This document shows positions 7,976 to 15,550 of a stretch of DNA of 15,764 nt, piece after piece. Each line of letters starts with the position of its first letter. The first letter of the stretch is position 1. The DNA is from Zygnema cylindricum (lineage: Eukaryota; Streptophyta; Zygnematophyceae; Zygnematales; Zygnemataceae). The DNA is taken from contig JBBHKE010003070.1 of assembly GCA_037447655.1 (NCBI GenBank), positions 374,001 through 389,764 on the forward strand, given 5' to 3'. The notes under the pieces were generated by a model, which did not search any database, was not told where the DNA came from, and saw nothing but the letters and a program-made list of their open reading frames with translations. The position numbers were made by a program, and so were the translations under genes.

Positions 7976-8003
7976 CTAGCGACGAAAGTAGTCTCGTCGC
8001 TAG
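7976..8003 (+). promoter_or_regulatory. Perfect 10-bp LTR hairpin
   Basis: CTAGCGACGA (7976-7985) and TCGTCGCTAG (7994-8003) are exact inverted copies around an 8-base loop. Two related weaker hairpins flank it: AGCGACGA...TCGTAGCT at about 7940-7962 and AGCGAC...GTCGCT at 8027-8049. The last type is conserved in element 1 at 3454-3476. A U3 protein-binding site or RNA structure is possible. Confidence 0.5.
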
Positions 8004-8286
8004 ATATTTGAAGTGACGTAGAAGTTAGCGACGAAGTAGTTTTGTCGCTGGATATTTGAAGTGACTTAGAAAATGTTTGTTCATTTCGTTTCACGCAAGT
8101 TCTGGTCGTACCGTACAAGTGACGTGGACATTATTTGTTCGTTTTGGTTCACGTAAAGTCTAGTCGTACCGTGTAGTTCAAGTCGGTTCACCGTTGACCT
8201 TTTCTAGTCTTACCGTGTTGTTCAAGCTGGTTCGCAGTTTTCGGTGGTATGTTTCGACGCGTTGACTCTTCCACGTTTTAGTTGTG

Positions 8287-8300
8287 TACATATATATACT
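8287..8300 (+). promoter_or_regulatory. TATA-like box of the LTR
   Basis: ACATATATATACTT lies about 190 bases before the LTR end; element 1 has the matching ACATAAATATACTT near 3657. Position within the LTR fits a U3 core promoter driving element transcription. Judged from sequence only. Confidence 0.45.
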
Positions 8301-8480
8301 TGTTGGGACTTAGTGGTAATCTATCTTTTGGAGGCGTAGCTTATTAAGGAGGCGTAGAAAGGTCAAAAGTAAAGGAAGGAAGAAAAGAAGTTGTATTTGC
8401 ATTGTGCTTAATATATTGAATGCTTTTGGAGGAACACCATTGTCGTGTGTGTATTTTATTTTGATTTGTAATCTTTCATT

Positions 8481-8492
8481 TGGTATCGGAGC
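8481..8492 (+). promoter_or_regulatory. Primer-binding site (initiator tRNA-Met type)
   Basis: TGGTATCGGAGC follows the LTR after two bases. Plant copia elements have TGGTATCAGAGC, complementary to the 3' end of initiator tRNA-Met; this site differs at one base. Either the host tRNA carries the compensating base or the site has mutated. Confidence 0.8.
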
Positions 8493-8516
8493 GGGTTACT
8501 GGCAACACTTGCCGGT

Positions 8517-9814
8517 ATGGCGGAGAAAGGGAAAACCACGGCGGAAGCTAGTGGGGGAGTTAGTGGAGGAGGAGTTACAAGGACACAATATGATGAGTAT
8601 GATGAATGGGGGGGAGAAAAATGTGAAGATGGACGAAAGAACGTTTGAACGCTTTCAAGAGTTTCTCAAAACACAAGAAGATGATGGAGATGGAGGAGTA
8701 AGTGGAGACTCACGCAACTCTAAGAAGATAAAGAAAAAGAAGGGGAAATCTAAACTTTATGAGAAAGAGGAGGAGAGCGTAGATGATTGATTATAAAGTG
8801 TTTAATAAAACCATCGTCTTCACGGGTTCCAACTATGCAATTTGGAAGAGATACATTCGAGGAGCATTCACACCGAAAAAACTTTGGGACATCGTTATCG
8901 GGGAAGAAACACGATCGGATCCTTCCGTGGATCCAGCCGGAGCACATAAGTGGGACAAGAAAGATATGGCGACCTCCACCGCACTTATTCAAAGTTGTGC
9001 TAGTTCTATGCATGAACACCTTCTAACTCATGATAAGGCTTTTGATTGTTGGACCGCTTTGCAAAATGCGTTTGAAAAGGGGTTTGAGGCAAATGAAAAT
9101 TATCTCTTTGAAAAATATATTGGGTTTAGAATGAAGGAGAATGAGTCCATTGATAATGGAGTAAAAAGGTTTAATGTCATCATAGAACAACTTAACTCAC
9201 TCATTAACTTTCCTACAGAAAAAGAAAGGTTGTTTGTCTTTATGAGTCTTCCAAGCAAGTTTGCAATAGCAAAGGAGATTATCAAGGGGCGAGAGAAACC
9301 AACAATGACATACGCTATCAATCACTTGAAGAGTACGGAGAAAGAGAAAGCAACACTGAAAGAGGAAAACAAGGGGTCATCCTATCAGAGTTATCAAGAG
9401 GAGGATGACGGAGGAGCTTACAACTTTAGGGGATCTAGGGGGAGAGGAGGTGGACACCGTGGACGAGGAGGCACGTCACAGGGCCCAGGGAGAGGCTCAT
9501 ATCAACGTGATAACTCTCAGATGACTTGTTACAATTGTAACGAGATTGGGCATGGCTCTTTTGAATGCCCAAACAAAAGTAAACAGTGTAACTTTTGTCA
9601 TAAATGGGGACACACTGGTCGCGGTTGTTATCAAAACAAGGGAAACAATCGCGGAGGAGGACAATTTAGAGGCGGAGGAAGTGGAGGAATTGGTTCATCA
9701 GGTAGAGGGGATTTTGTTGGGGATGAGCCAATAGGACAGGATCAAGAATTTTTCGTTTCACTTATCAAGGAATCACAGGAAAAGAAAGAGGATATTCTGT
9801 TTCACACACGATAG
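8517..9814 (+). pseudogene. gag: Element 2 Gag (UBN2 type, two CCHC knuckles), frameshifted
   Basis: The likely start is ATG 8517 (MAEKGKTTAEASGG...), the first ATG after the primer site with Gag-like composition. The frame shifts at or near the G-run 8608-8614 into KMDERTFERFQEFLKTQEDD, then again near 8779 by one extra base compared with element 1, into the UBN2-like body. Two intact CX2CX4HX4C knuckles follow: CYNCNEIGHGSFEC (from 9527) and CNFCHKWGHTGRGC. The frame ends at TAG 9812, just before the protease and in the same frame. Gag would assemble particles and package element RNA. Confidence 0.9.
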
Positions 9815-10818
9815 AAGGAGAGTAAGGGAAAATTTAACAGTTGGATCATAGATTCAGGTGCTACACATCACATGTGTTCAGATCCAAGACTATTCAGTGA
9901 CATTAGAAAACTCACTATACCAAAATCCATCATAGTGGCTAATGGTTCGATGATGGTCATCAATACAGTGGGAACAGTACGGTTGGATCTACCGACACAA
10001 GATAGGGAAGGGAAAACTAGAGTCAATAGAGTACGCTTTAACAATGTGCTTTATAATCTGGGGGGGTGCATTAATCTCTTAAGTGTCCCACAACTTCAAA
10101 AAAAAAGAGGAAGAGCCACATGCTTGGAAAGAGGTAGAATCATTTTGAGTAGTAAAACACGGCCATTTGCAAAAGACATTGTGACTCAAAATATGCAAAG
10201 TAGGTTGATTTGGAGAAAACCAAAAAATAAAACGGCGGATGAAAAAAGCCATCTCCATTCAGCAGAGGTCAACAAAGAGGACCTCACGTTGTGGCACCAT
10301 CGTATGTGTCACACTTTAGAGAGTAACATTAGGGAGATGATTCGTAATGGGGCGGTTCGAAAACTAGATGTGGCAACAAAAGAGAAAGTCATTGGATGTG
10401 TTGGATGCACAAAAGGGAAGCATAAAAAGAAGCCTCATCCGGTGAAAGATTTGCAATTCAAAGTTAATGCCCCTCTAGATCTAGTCCATGTAGATCTTTG
10501 TGGGGACACACATCTAGAAGCCATTGGAAAATCAAATACATTATGGTGATAGTTGATGATTTCAGCAGGAAGACATGGGTATATCTTTTAAAAGCTAAGG
10601 CAGACGCTCTTCAAACATTTAAAGACTTTGTGGTTATGGCTGAGAGGGAAAGTGGGAGGCAGGTAAACGCGGTACGCTCGGACCGCGGAGGTGAATTTCT
10701 TGCTTTCGCTGATTATTGTAAAGAGACGGGGATTAAGTAGCAATTCACGGCTCCTTATTCCCCACAATCGAATGGAGTAGCAAAGAGGAAGAATCGAACA
10801 TTGCAAGAGATGGTGCGA
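9815..10818 (+). pseudogene. pol: Element 2 protease and integrase, broken and truncated
   Basis: Protease motif DSGATHHMC begins at 9851. GAG-pre-integrase shows LTLWHHRMCHTLE and CVGCTKGKHK. Integrase has Asp 10493 (HVDLCGD), then a one-base loss around 10530 shifts the frame into VIVDDFSRKTWVYLLKAK, Asp 10681 (RSDRGGEF), a TAG at 10738 and NGVAKRKNRT. The catalytic Glu expected in AERKNR is Lys (AAG at 10783). The sequence stops soon after, so no reverse transcriptase or RNase H. Confidence 0.9.
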
Positions 10819-10865
10819 GCCCCTCCCTCCCTCGATTCCGATATATCCCTCAATTTTTTTTGCAG
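10819..10865 (+). other. Short intron end before the next exon
   Basis: CTCCCTCCCTCGATTCC followed by CAATTTTTTTTGCAG gives a polypyrimidine tract and strong 3' splice site. It directly abuts the broken end of element 2, implying that the element lies within or upstream of this intron. Confidence 0.5.
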
Positions 10866-11380
10866 GTATCTGTTTTCGAAGCTGAGTTGAGTTGTTTAAA
10901 TATCTCGTGAAAAGAAAGCGAAAAAATCGATCTGAAGTTGCACACTATATGGATGATAATTTTCCTTGTATTACCGGCCAAAACGATTATTTTTCTATTC
11001 TAGAAAAATATAGAATGGAAAAAAGTCGCAAAAATTTCTTGAAAGATGTCAGTCAACGGTATGTGGGCAACAACGATTCCTGTTTAAATCGAATCGGAAA
11101 TGGAGAGATAAATGAAGAGAGAAACAGAAACGGAAACGGAAACGGAAAGAAAAACCGAAATCGTGTTGTCGCGGTAAACGGAAGCGGGGGAACAAATGGG
11201 AACGGGAACGGAAGTTGAAACGGAAATGCGAATGGAAACAAAACCTCGGATTCGATGAAGGAGGGAGGCACTTCGAAAGTAGAGCCGAGGACTAGAGGGG
11301 AGGAAAAGGAGAGGGGTGTTCACAAGGAATTGTACGACCTTTTTATGAGAGTATGTGGTAATCATCCGGAGGAACAAAAG
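10866..11380 (+). pseudogene. Exon of an unrecognised Asn/Gly-rich protein, with frame breaks
   Basis: The main frame reads FKYLVKRKRKNRSEVAHYMD, then PCITGQNDYFSILEKYRMEK and SRKNFLKDVSQRYVGNNDSC, then an NGNGNG-type tract made of AACGGA repeats (about 11120-11250), then VHKELYDLFMRVCGNHPEEQ and Lys before donor GTGAGG. Immediately after the acceptor the reading VSVFEAELS is in another frame, so there is a one-base shift between 10886 and 10907, or the true border differs. A TGA at 11216 interrupts the NGN tract; the frame continues on both sides. ATG 10949 could start translation. No family recognised. Confidence 0.45.
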
Positions 11381-11606
11381 GTGAGGAGAAAGGGGATGGG
11401 GGGGAGGGATGGAGGAGGAAAGGGAAGGGAGGGATTATTGGAAGGGGAGGGAGGGGATTGGAGAGGGGGAGGGAAGGTGGTGCGGAAGAGGAAAGGTGGC
11501 CAAAAATTTATCGGAAAGTTGTTTTTTAAATCCCTAACTCTTGTTACTCATTTTGAGATTTTCTATGATGTTGTTTTTTCTTTTTTTGTTTCTTTTTCTT
11601 TTTTAG
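11381..11606 (+). other. Phase-0 intron
   Basis: GTGAGG donor directly after a complete Lys codon and TTTCTTTTTCTTTTTTAG acceptor directly before a Glu codon. The 5' half is GA-rich and the 3' half T-rich. Removing it joins HPEEQK to EYRDFFFQHELERLG in frame, the best splicing evidence in the window. Confidence 0.6.
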
Positions 11607-12314
11607 GAATATCGAGATTTTTTTTTTCAACACGAGCTGGAAAGGCTTGGTTTTAAAAAATGTCACGTCACGAGGGAGAGGGAGAGGGGGAGCGAGTGGT
11701 AGAGGGAACGGGAGAGGGAACGGGAGAGGGAGAGGGGGAGGAAGAGGGAGAGGGAGAGGGAGAGGGGAAAAGTGAGGAGAAGGGAGAAAGTAAAGGAGAG
11801 CATAGGGAAGAGGACTACGTTGAGGAAGAGGATAACGATGGAGACGATAGTGACGAAGAGGAGGACGAGCTAGAAGGGAAGGTAGAAGGTGAGGTTTGTA
11901 ATGAGGAAAGTAGGGACGAGGAGGAAGTAGAGGGAGGAGGAGGAGGAGAGAGGCCACACCTTGGAGCATGAAACAGAAAAAAGTACTTTACAGGATCGAG
12001 TAAAGGAAAAAATGGGAAACATAACAAGCGGTAGTATTATCACACATCTGAAATTGGAAGATGTGAGAGAGAAGGCAAAGAAAAGTAAACTCGATGTACA
12101 GATAAAGACGAAGGAGTTGGAGGAGGTGGTGAGAGAGGAAGAAAATCTAAGGGTGAGGAAGAGAAAACTCAAGGTCGAATTGGTCGTAAGTGAGAAGGTA
12201 GTGAGGATTGGGGAGGAGGAAATGAAAACATTGGAGGGTAAGGTGCGAAAAAGTGAAAAGATATTAGCGAATATAAAAAAGTTAGGAACGGAAGGAGAGA
12301 CTCTTTTCAAATGA
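11607..12314 (+). pseudogene. Terminal exon: acidic domain then coiled coil, frame-shifted twice
   Basis: Starts EYRDFFFQHELERLGFKKC in frame. In the GA-rich stretch after about 11680 the sensible reading moves one frame over to a Glu/Gly tract and a strongly acidic segment (EEDYVEEEDNDGDDSDEEED), until about 11940-11960, where it returns to the first frame as LEHETEKSTLQDRVKEKM and a Lys/Glu coiled coil (KTKELEEVVREEENLRVRKR, EEEMKTLEGKVRKSEKILAN), ending TGA 12312. The two shifts cancel, as expected for indels in purine repeats; assembly error is equally possible. No family recognised; an acidic tail plus coiled coil suggests protein-protein or nucleoprotein contacts. Confidence 0.45.
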
Positions 12315-12740
12315 GGGTTGAAAAAGAAAAAAAAGATTGCGCGAGTTCAAGAATTTGCGGGTTTTTGTAAGTGTATGGAAAACTAGAATGATAAATTGCT
12401 AAAAAGCTTTATACAAAAGTGCATAGGAAAAATAAATTGTCGATTGTAATATGACGGTTCATGTGGGACCCTCGAATTTGAAACCTCTTTCCCATAACAT
12501 TTACATTTTTGTTCACATTTTTTTCGACGAAATGAAGAATTTGTTTATGTTTTGGACTGGAGAAAAAGTAGTGAGGAAAATAAATGGGTTTTCCCGACTA
12601 TTGCATCACGTTTTTGAGTAAGGATGTGACAGTATAACGCACAGAATTGTGGACTAAATTAATTGTGTGGTTAATGTTTGATAACAAAAAAAAAGAAAAA
12701 ATTCTGATTTTTAGTATAAATAGGAAATGTATTGATTGAT
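12315..12740 (+). other. 3' flank of the coiled-coil gene
   Basis: AT-rich sequence with no gene seen. An AATAAA hexamer at 12431-12436, about 120 bases after the stop, could be the polyadenylation signal of the plus-strand gene. Confidence 0.4.
12431..12436 (+). terminator. Candidate polyadenylation signal AATAAA
   Basis: Exact AATAAA, downstream of the stop at 12314 on the same strand. In AT-rich DNA the hexamer also occurs by chance (another is at 12878). Confidence 0.3.
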
Positions 12741-12921
12741 TTATAAATAGGAAAAGTTTCTGTGTCTTTTACACATCTCAGGTCGTCTATGAGCAATTGA
12801 AAAGCCGTTGTTTGCACCACTCTTAAAGATCTTTGTAGAGGAGAACAGTTTTTCAGTTTTCCCATCTGACTGTCCAATAAATGGAGTCTCTTTCATTCCT
12901 TGAATTTTGGAGCTAAAGGCC
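12741..12921 (-). CDS. Possible terminal exon on the minus strand
   Basis: On the minus strand an acceptor CTTTTCAATTTTCACAG precedes 12921, and the frame reads AFSSKIQGMKETPFIGQSDG, KTEKLFSSTKIFKSGANNG and FSIAHRRPEMCKRHRNFSYL before TAA. Composition is balanced and coding-like. A different minus frame (12671-12877) is also open, which weakens the call. No family recognised and no matching upstream exon found. Confidence 0.3.
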
Positions 12922-13032
12922 CTGTGAAAATTGAAAAGATGTGAAGGTTTTGGTTTTTTTTTTTGAGTGTCTTTGAAACGGTTGTAGTACAAAACTGACC
13001 AGAATGTCGGTGTAAGGCATAATTTTGAAGTT

Positions 13033-13314
13033 TTAAGCAACACGCTTGGGTGAGGTGACGTAGACGCGTTTTACAGAGAGTTCAAAACACTTAGTCCTAT
13101 TGGTGTATCGTATACGCGGTGTAGTGAACGAAATGAAATCACGATATGTTTCAATTTTGTGATACGATACGCTACAATCCCAGAGTATAATATTGTCAAA
13201 TATGGGCGGAAATCGATACAATGTGAAACATTGTATAAGTGAACACGAAAACATTTCGTGCTGACAATTTTTGGGTGGGTGTTTTATGTCACATGGCACT
13301 AAAACTGTTTGCAA
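13033..13314 (-). CDS. Weak minus-strand open frame
   Basis: An uninterrupted 93-codon minus frame with mixed composition, including FPPIFDNIILWDCSVSYHK and IRYTNRTKCFELSVKRVYV. A GTAAAA donor at 13074 lies in phase 0, which does not match the phase of the acceptor before 12921, so the two are not obviously one gene. No family motif. Confidence 0.2.
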   Translation of the reverse strand: MQTVLVPCDIKHPPKNCQHEMFSCSLIQCFTLYRFPPIFDNIILWDCSVSYHKIETYRDFISFTTPRIRYTNRTKCFELSVKRVYVTSPKRVA

Positions 13315-13498
13315 TATTCACAGATATTATTCGCACTGCATATAGATGTATGTACATGTACGAATACATAATATGTACTATTATAGTATTCGCACTGAAT
13401 CTCGTACTGATTCAAGCACAGCTTTCTCGCACATTTTTTGCATAGAGAAAGTAAAAATGAAATGGCGTTGATCGTTTTGAATAAGATAGTTGAGGGTG
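13315..13498. other. AT-rich DNA, no gene seen
   Basis: Contains ATTCGCACTG twice (near 13328 and 13388) around a TGTACATGTAC-type palindromic stretch. Nothing coding. Confidence 0.4.
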
Positions 13499-13551
13499 TA
13501 GGGAGAGGGAGGGAGGGAGGGAGGGAGGGAGGGAGGGTGAGGGAGAGGGGG
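13499..13551. repeat. (GGGA)n tract
   Basis: About fifty purines of GAGGGAGGGAGGG on the plus strand. On the minus strand it is a CT tract, the orientation expected in an intron of a minus-strand gene. Confidence 0.85.
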
Positions 13552-13965
13552 ACCAGTAGGGAGAAGGAGAAAGAGAGATATGACGGTGAACACTATCTCT
13601 ATTGTTTGGTTTGCTCATTTATTTTGTTTTGGCATGTGTGGCAAAACGGTACATTTAGGGATTTTTTCGCTTAGTTAGTAAGCATAATGATCACGCAAGT
13701 ATCGCTTATTTTTGTTTATGAATGTCGTTCTTAAAATTACAAATTGTTTTTCGACAAGGTTTCATCTGCTTCACTTTAAAGTTGTCTACGTAAGGACATA
13801 AAAGAATACAACATCAAATGAAATAGTATGTAATTTCACCAAATAGTTTTTGCTTTCTTTTGTTATGAACTTGCGATAACAATGGAACAAAATGATGACA
13901 TTTTTCTCACCATCATATTTTAGGTAGTACTATACAATAAGAAAGATACACACGCCACGAATAAG
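13552..13965. other. AT-rich DNA, no gene seen
   Basis: No open frame of coding quality, no RNA motif, and no repeat beyond short A and T runs. Confidence 0.4.
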
Positions 13966-13987
13966 AAAAAAAAAAAAAAAAAAAAAA
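13966..13987. repeat. Poly(A) run of 22
   Basis: Twenty-two consecutive A residues after AATAAG. It could be a simple slippage tract or the tail of an old retroposed transcript; the preceding sequence is not recognisable. Confidence 0.8.
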
Positions 13988-14061
13988 GGGCAATTGATAG
14001 GAGTATAACTATGATACATGGAAACGCTATTTCTTTCTTTACGCTTCACCGTGGGATCAGC

Positions 14062-14279
14062 TACACTGTATCATTATTAGTGTTAACATTTTTTACGCCA
14101 CTTAAAACATCTTTTCTTCGTACACACTTGTCCGATTTTCAATTTGAGACCGCCAATCGGAAGCTGAAAATGTTACCTTTCAATCGCAACCGTCAGATCC
14201 ACAATCCGACAAGTGTGTACGGAGAAAATATGTTTTAAGTGGCGAAAAGTTGTTAACACTAATAGCGATACACGGTGTA
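14062..14279. mobile_element. Foldback MITE with long inverted arms
   Basis: The left arm (14062-14134) and right arm (14206-14279) are imperfect inverted copies. They share GTGTTAAC near the ends, CGCCACTTAAAACAT and CGTACACACTTGTC. The termini are TACACTGTAT and (inverted) TACACCGTGTATCGCTATTAG, the same end type as the elements at 14593-15550. About 70 unrelated bases lie between the arms. Non-coding, probably non-autonomous, with TA as possible target duplication. Confidence 0.75.
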
Positions 14280-14328
14280 CTGTACCCAAAAATGTACGGA
14301 ATACTGCTGTCCCCATGTGGCACTCCGC

Positions 14329-14344
14329 CCGGATTCGAACCGAA
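14329..14344 (-). other. tRNA T-arm or B-box-like fragment
   Basis: On the minus strand GGTTCGAATCC followed by GGGCGG resembles the TPsiC arm and Pol III B box. A matching acceptor stem, anticodon arm or A box is not visible upstream on that strand, so this is not a whole tRNA. It overlaps short GGTTC repeats. Confidence 0.3.
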
Positions 14345-14419
14345 CCGAACCGTTTTTCTGGCAGTGAAAAACCGTTTGTTTTACTGTGAAAAAACGTGTC
14401 TTTGCAGTTTTTCCGCTTA

Positions 14420-14436
14420 ATATATATATATATATA
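14420..14436. repeat. (TA)n microsatellite
   Basis: An uninterrupted run of alternating A and T of about 17 bases. Confidence 0.8.
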
Positions 14437-14689
14437 TTTTTGGGGGTTCATTTACCTGATTGGACGAGAATCAATCTCCGTAATGTAAAAAAAAAAAAAG
14501 TTAAAAAATTTTACTGGCAATTTATCATACAATATAATAGATAAAATAAAATACAATACAATACGATATACAACGATAAAGCCACTGTACATTACACCGT
14601 CGATCGTATTTAGCGTGTTGAACACTAATTCGGCGCCCCTAAATTTTGAGGGTTTTACCTAAAATAGGGTAAATGATATTAATGTTTCC

Positions 14690-14724
14690 TGTACGCTAAT
14701 TACGAGATGAACAATTAGTGTACA
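14690..14724. repeat. Hairpin inside the outer TIR element
   Basis: TGTACGCTAATT (14690-14701) and AATTAGTGTACA (14713-14724) pair with one mismatch around an 11-base loop. Confidence 0.7.
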
Positions 14725-14981
14725 CCATTTTAATTTATGTATTTTTTTATTTCTGTGGAGTACGTAATGTGTCGGTGCGTATAAAAATGTACTTTTTAAT
14801 TATACAAGTACGGATAAATAGGATACAACCACGATTCGGTGTAATATATAAAAGATTTCGTACTTGTACCTGTTTTAGTGTACATTTATTTGTCGCCTAA
14901 CCGAAATTAGAATTAGGAATTAATTAGAGTGAAAGTATGCGACAGTGTACGAATTGTCAGAATTTGTACTTTTACCTATAC

Positions 14982-15183
14982 TACACCGCCAATCGCTATT
15001 AGAGTACATAACGCTAATTCGGTGCCCCTAAATTTTGACCCCAAAACCTGAAAAAGAATTAATAGCGCTATTTAATTACGTGGACCATAATCTGCCACGT
15101 CTCAGAAACTAAATTAGAATCAATAACGCTATTTTTTTTTTGACGCTATTTAATCCTTGACTCTAATAGCGATTGGCGGTGTA
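14982..15183. mobile_element. Nested 202-bp MITE
   Basis: 24-bp perfect terminal inverted repeats: TACACCGCCAATCGCTATTA plus GAGT at 14982-15005, inverted at 15160-15183. The interior shares CCATAATCTGCCACGTCTC and other blocks with the element at 15348-15550, so both are copies of one family of nearly equal length. It lies wholly inside the element at 14593-15344. Confidence 0.8.
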
Positions 15184-15347
15184 CTGAGAATATCCTCTCG
15201 ACAAATCAGCTGTACCCATATTGGCGTTAGTTAAAAAATTATAACTTTTTTTTCGAAATTTTTCTAAGTCAAAAAAAGTGTACATGACACTAAATTATTC
15301 TACACACTAATAATTTCTACACGCTAAATACGATCGACGGTGTACAG

Positions 15348-15550
15348 TACACCGTGAGTCGTTATTAGCCTTATGTACTCTATATCGGCACCCCAAAATT
15401 TTGACATTGATACCTTAAATATAATAAACTACACTATTTAAGGACGTGTACCATAATCTGCCACGTCTCCTGGCACTAAACTAGAATGAATGACGCTAAT
15501 TTTTTCTTTACACTAATAATTTCTATACGCTAATAACGATTCAAGGTGTG
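15348..15550. mobile_element. Second copy of the 202-bp MITE, more diverged
   Basis: The left end TACACCGTGAGTCGTTATTA and the right end (inverted CACCTTGAATCGTTATTAGC) match with a few changes; the final TA has become TG. Length is 203 bases. It follows the outer element after only CAG, so two elements lie almost end to end. Non-coding. Confidence 0.7.

Larger units (their letters stand above)
7903..8478 (+). repeat. 5' LTR of element 2
   Basis: Starts TGTTCTTAGGATAGG and ends AATCTTTCA, two bases before the primer site, with TG...CA ends. Compared with the element 1 LTR it carries an extra copy of a roughly 49-bp unit (about 7977-8025 and 8026-8074, each TAGCGACGAA...TATTTGAAGTGAC) and a second copy of a GTTCATTT/GTTCGTTTTGGTTCACG-type unit. 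This explains its greater length (576 against 451 bases). Confidence 0.85.
7903..10818 (+). mobile_element. Ty1/copia retrotransposon, element 2 (3'-truncated)
   Basis: Contains 5' LTR, primer-binding site, gag, protease and most of integrase in copia order, closely similar to element 1. Similarity stops at about 10816-10818, after AGATGGTGCGAGCCC, where CT-rich host DNA begins; the end of integrase, reverse transcriptase, RNase H and 3' LTR are absent. Frameshifts and stops in gag and pol show it is dead. It belongs to the same family as element 1 but the LTRs differ by internal repeats, so the copies are not a recent pair. Confidence 0.95.
14593..15344. mobile_element. TIR element with perfect 26-bp ends, host of a nested copy
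   Basis: 14593-14618 (TACACCGTCGATCGTATTTA then GCGTGT) and 15319-15344 are exact inverted copies. The subterminal CTAATTCGGCGCCCCTAAAT recurs in the inner element. If TA is the target duplication, the element proper begins CACCG. Nothing coding inside. It is interrupted by the 202-bp element at 14982-15183; without it the length is about 550 bases. Confidence 0.75.

Noticed and set aside
616-10818. One large composite retrotransposon with element 1 and element 2 as its two ends
   Set aside because: Both copies are in the same orientation, both repeat gag, protease and integrase, and the single LTRs are element 1's 3' LTR and element 2's 5' LTR, so they are two independent truncated insertions with host exons between them.
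6906-11218. Reassigned UGA codon in this genome
   Set aside because: In-frame TGA codons occur where different residues are expected (Arg and Tyr in the copia pol, Gly-like in the NGN tract), so no single reassignment fits; nonsense mutation is simpler.
11053-12310. Long minus-strand frames opposite the Asn/Gly and acidic regions
   Set aside because: They are mirror images of purine-rich repeats; the plus strand has the in-phase splice and the coiled coil.
14310-14400. Complete tRNA gene on the minus strand
   Set aside because: The T-arm-like motif is present but acceptor stem pairing, D arm, anticodon arm and A box cannot be found at the proper distances.
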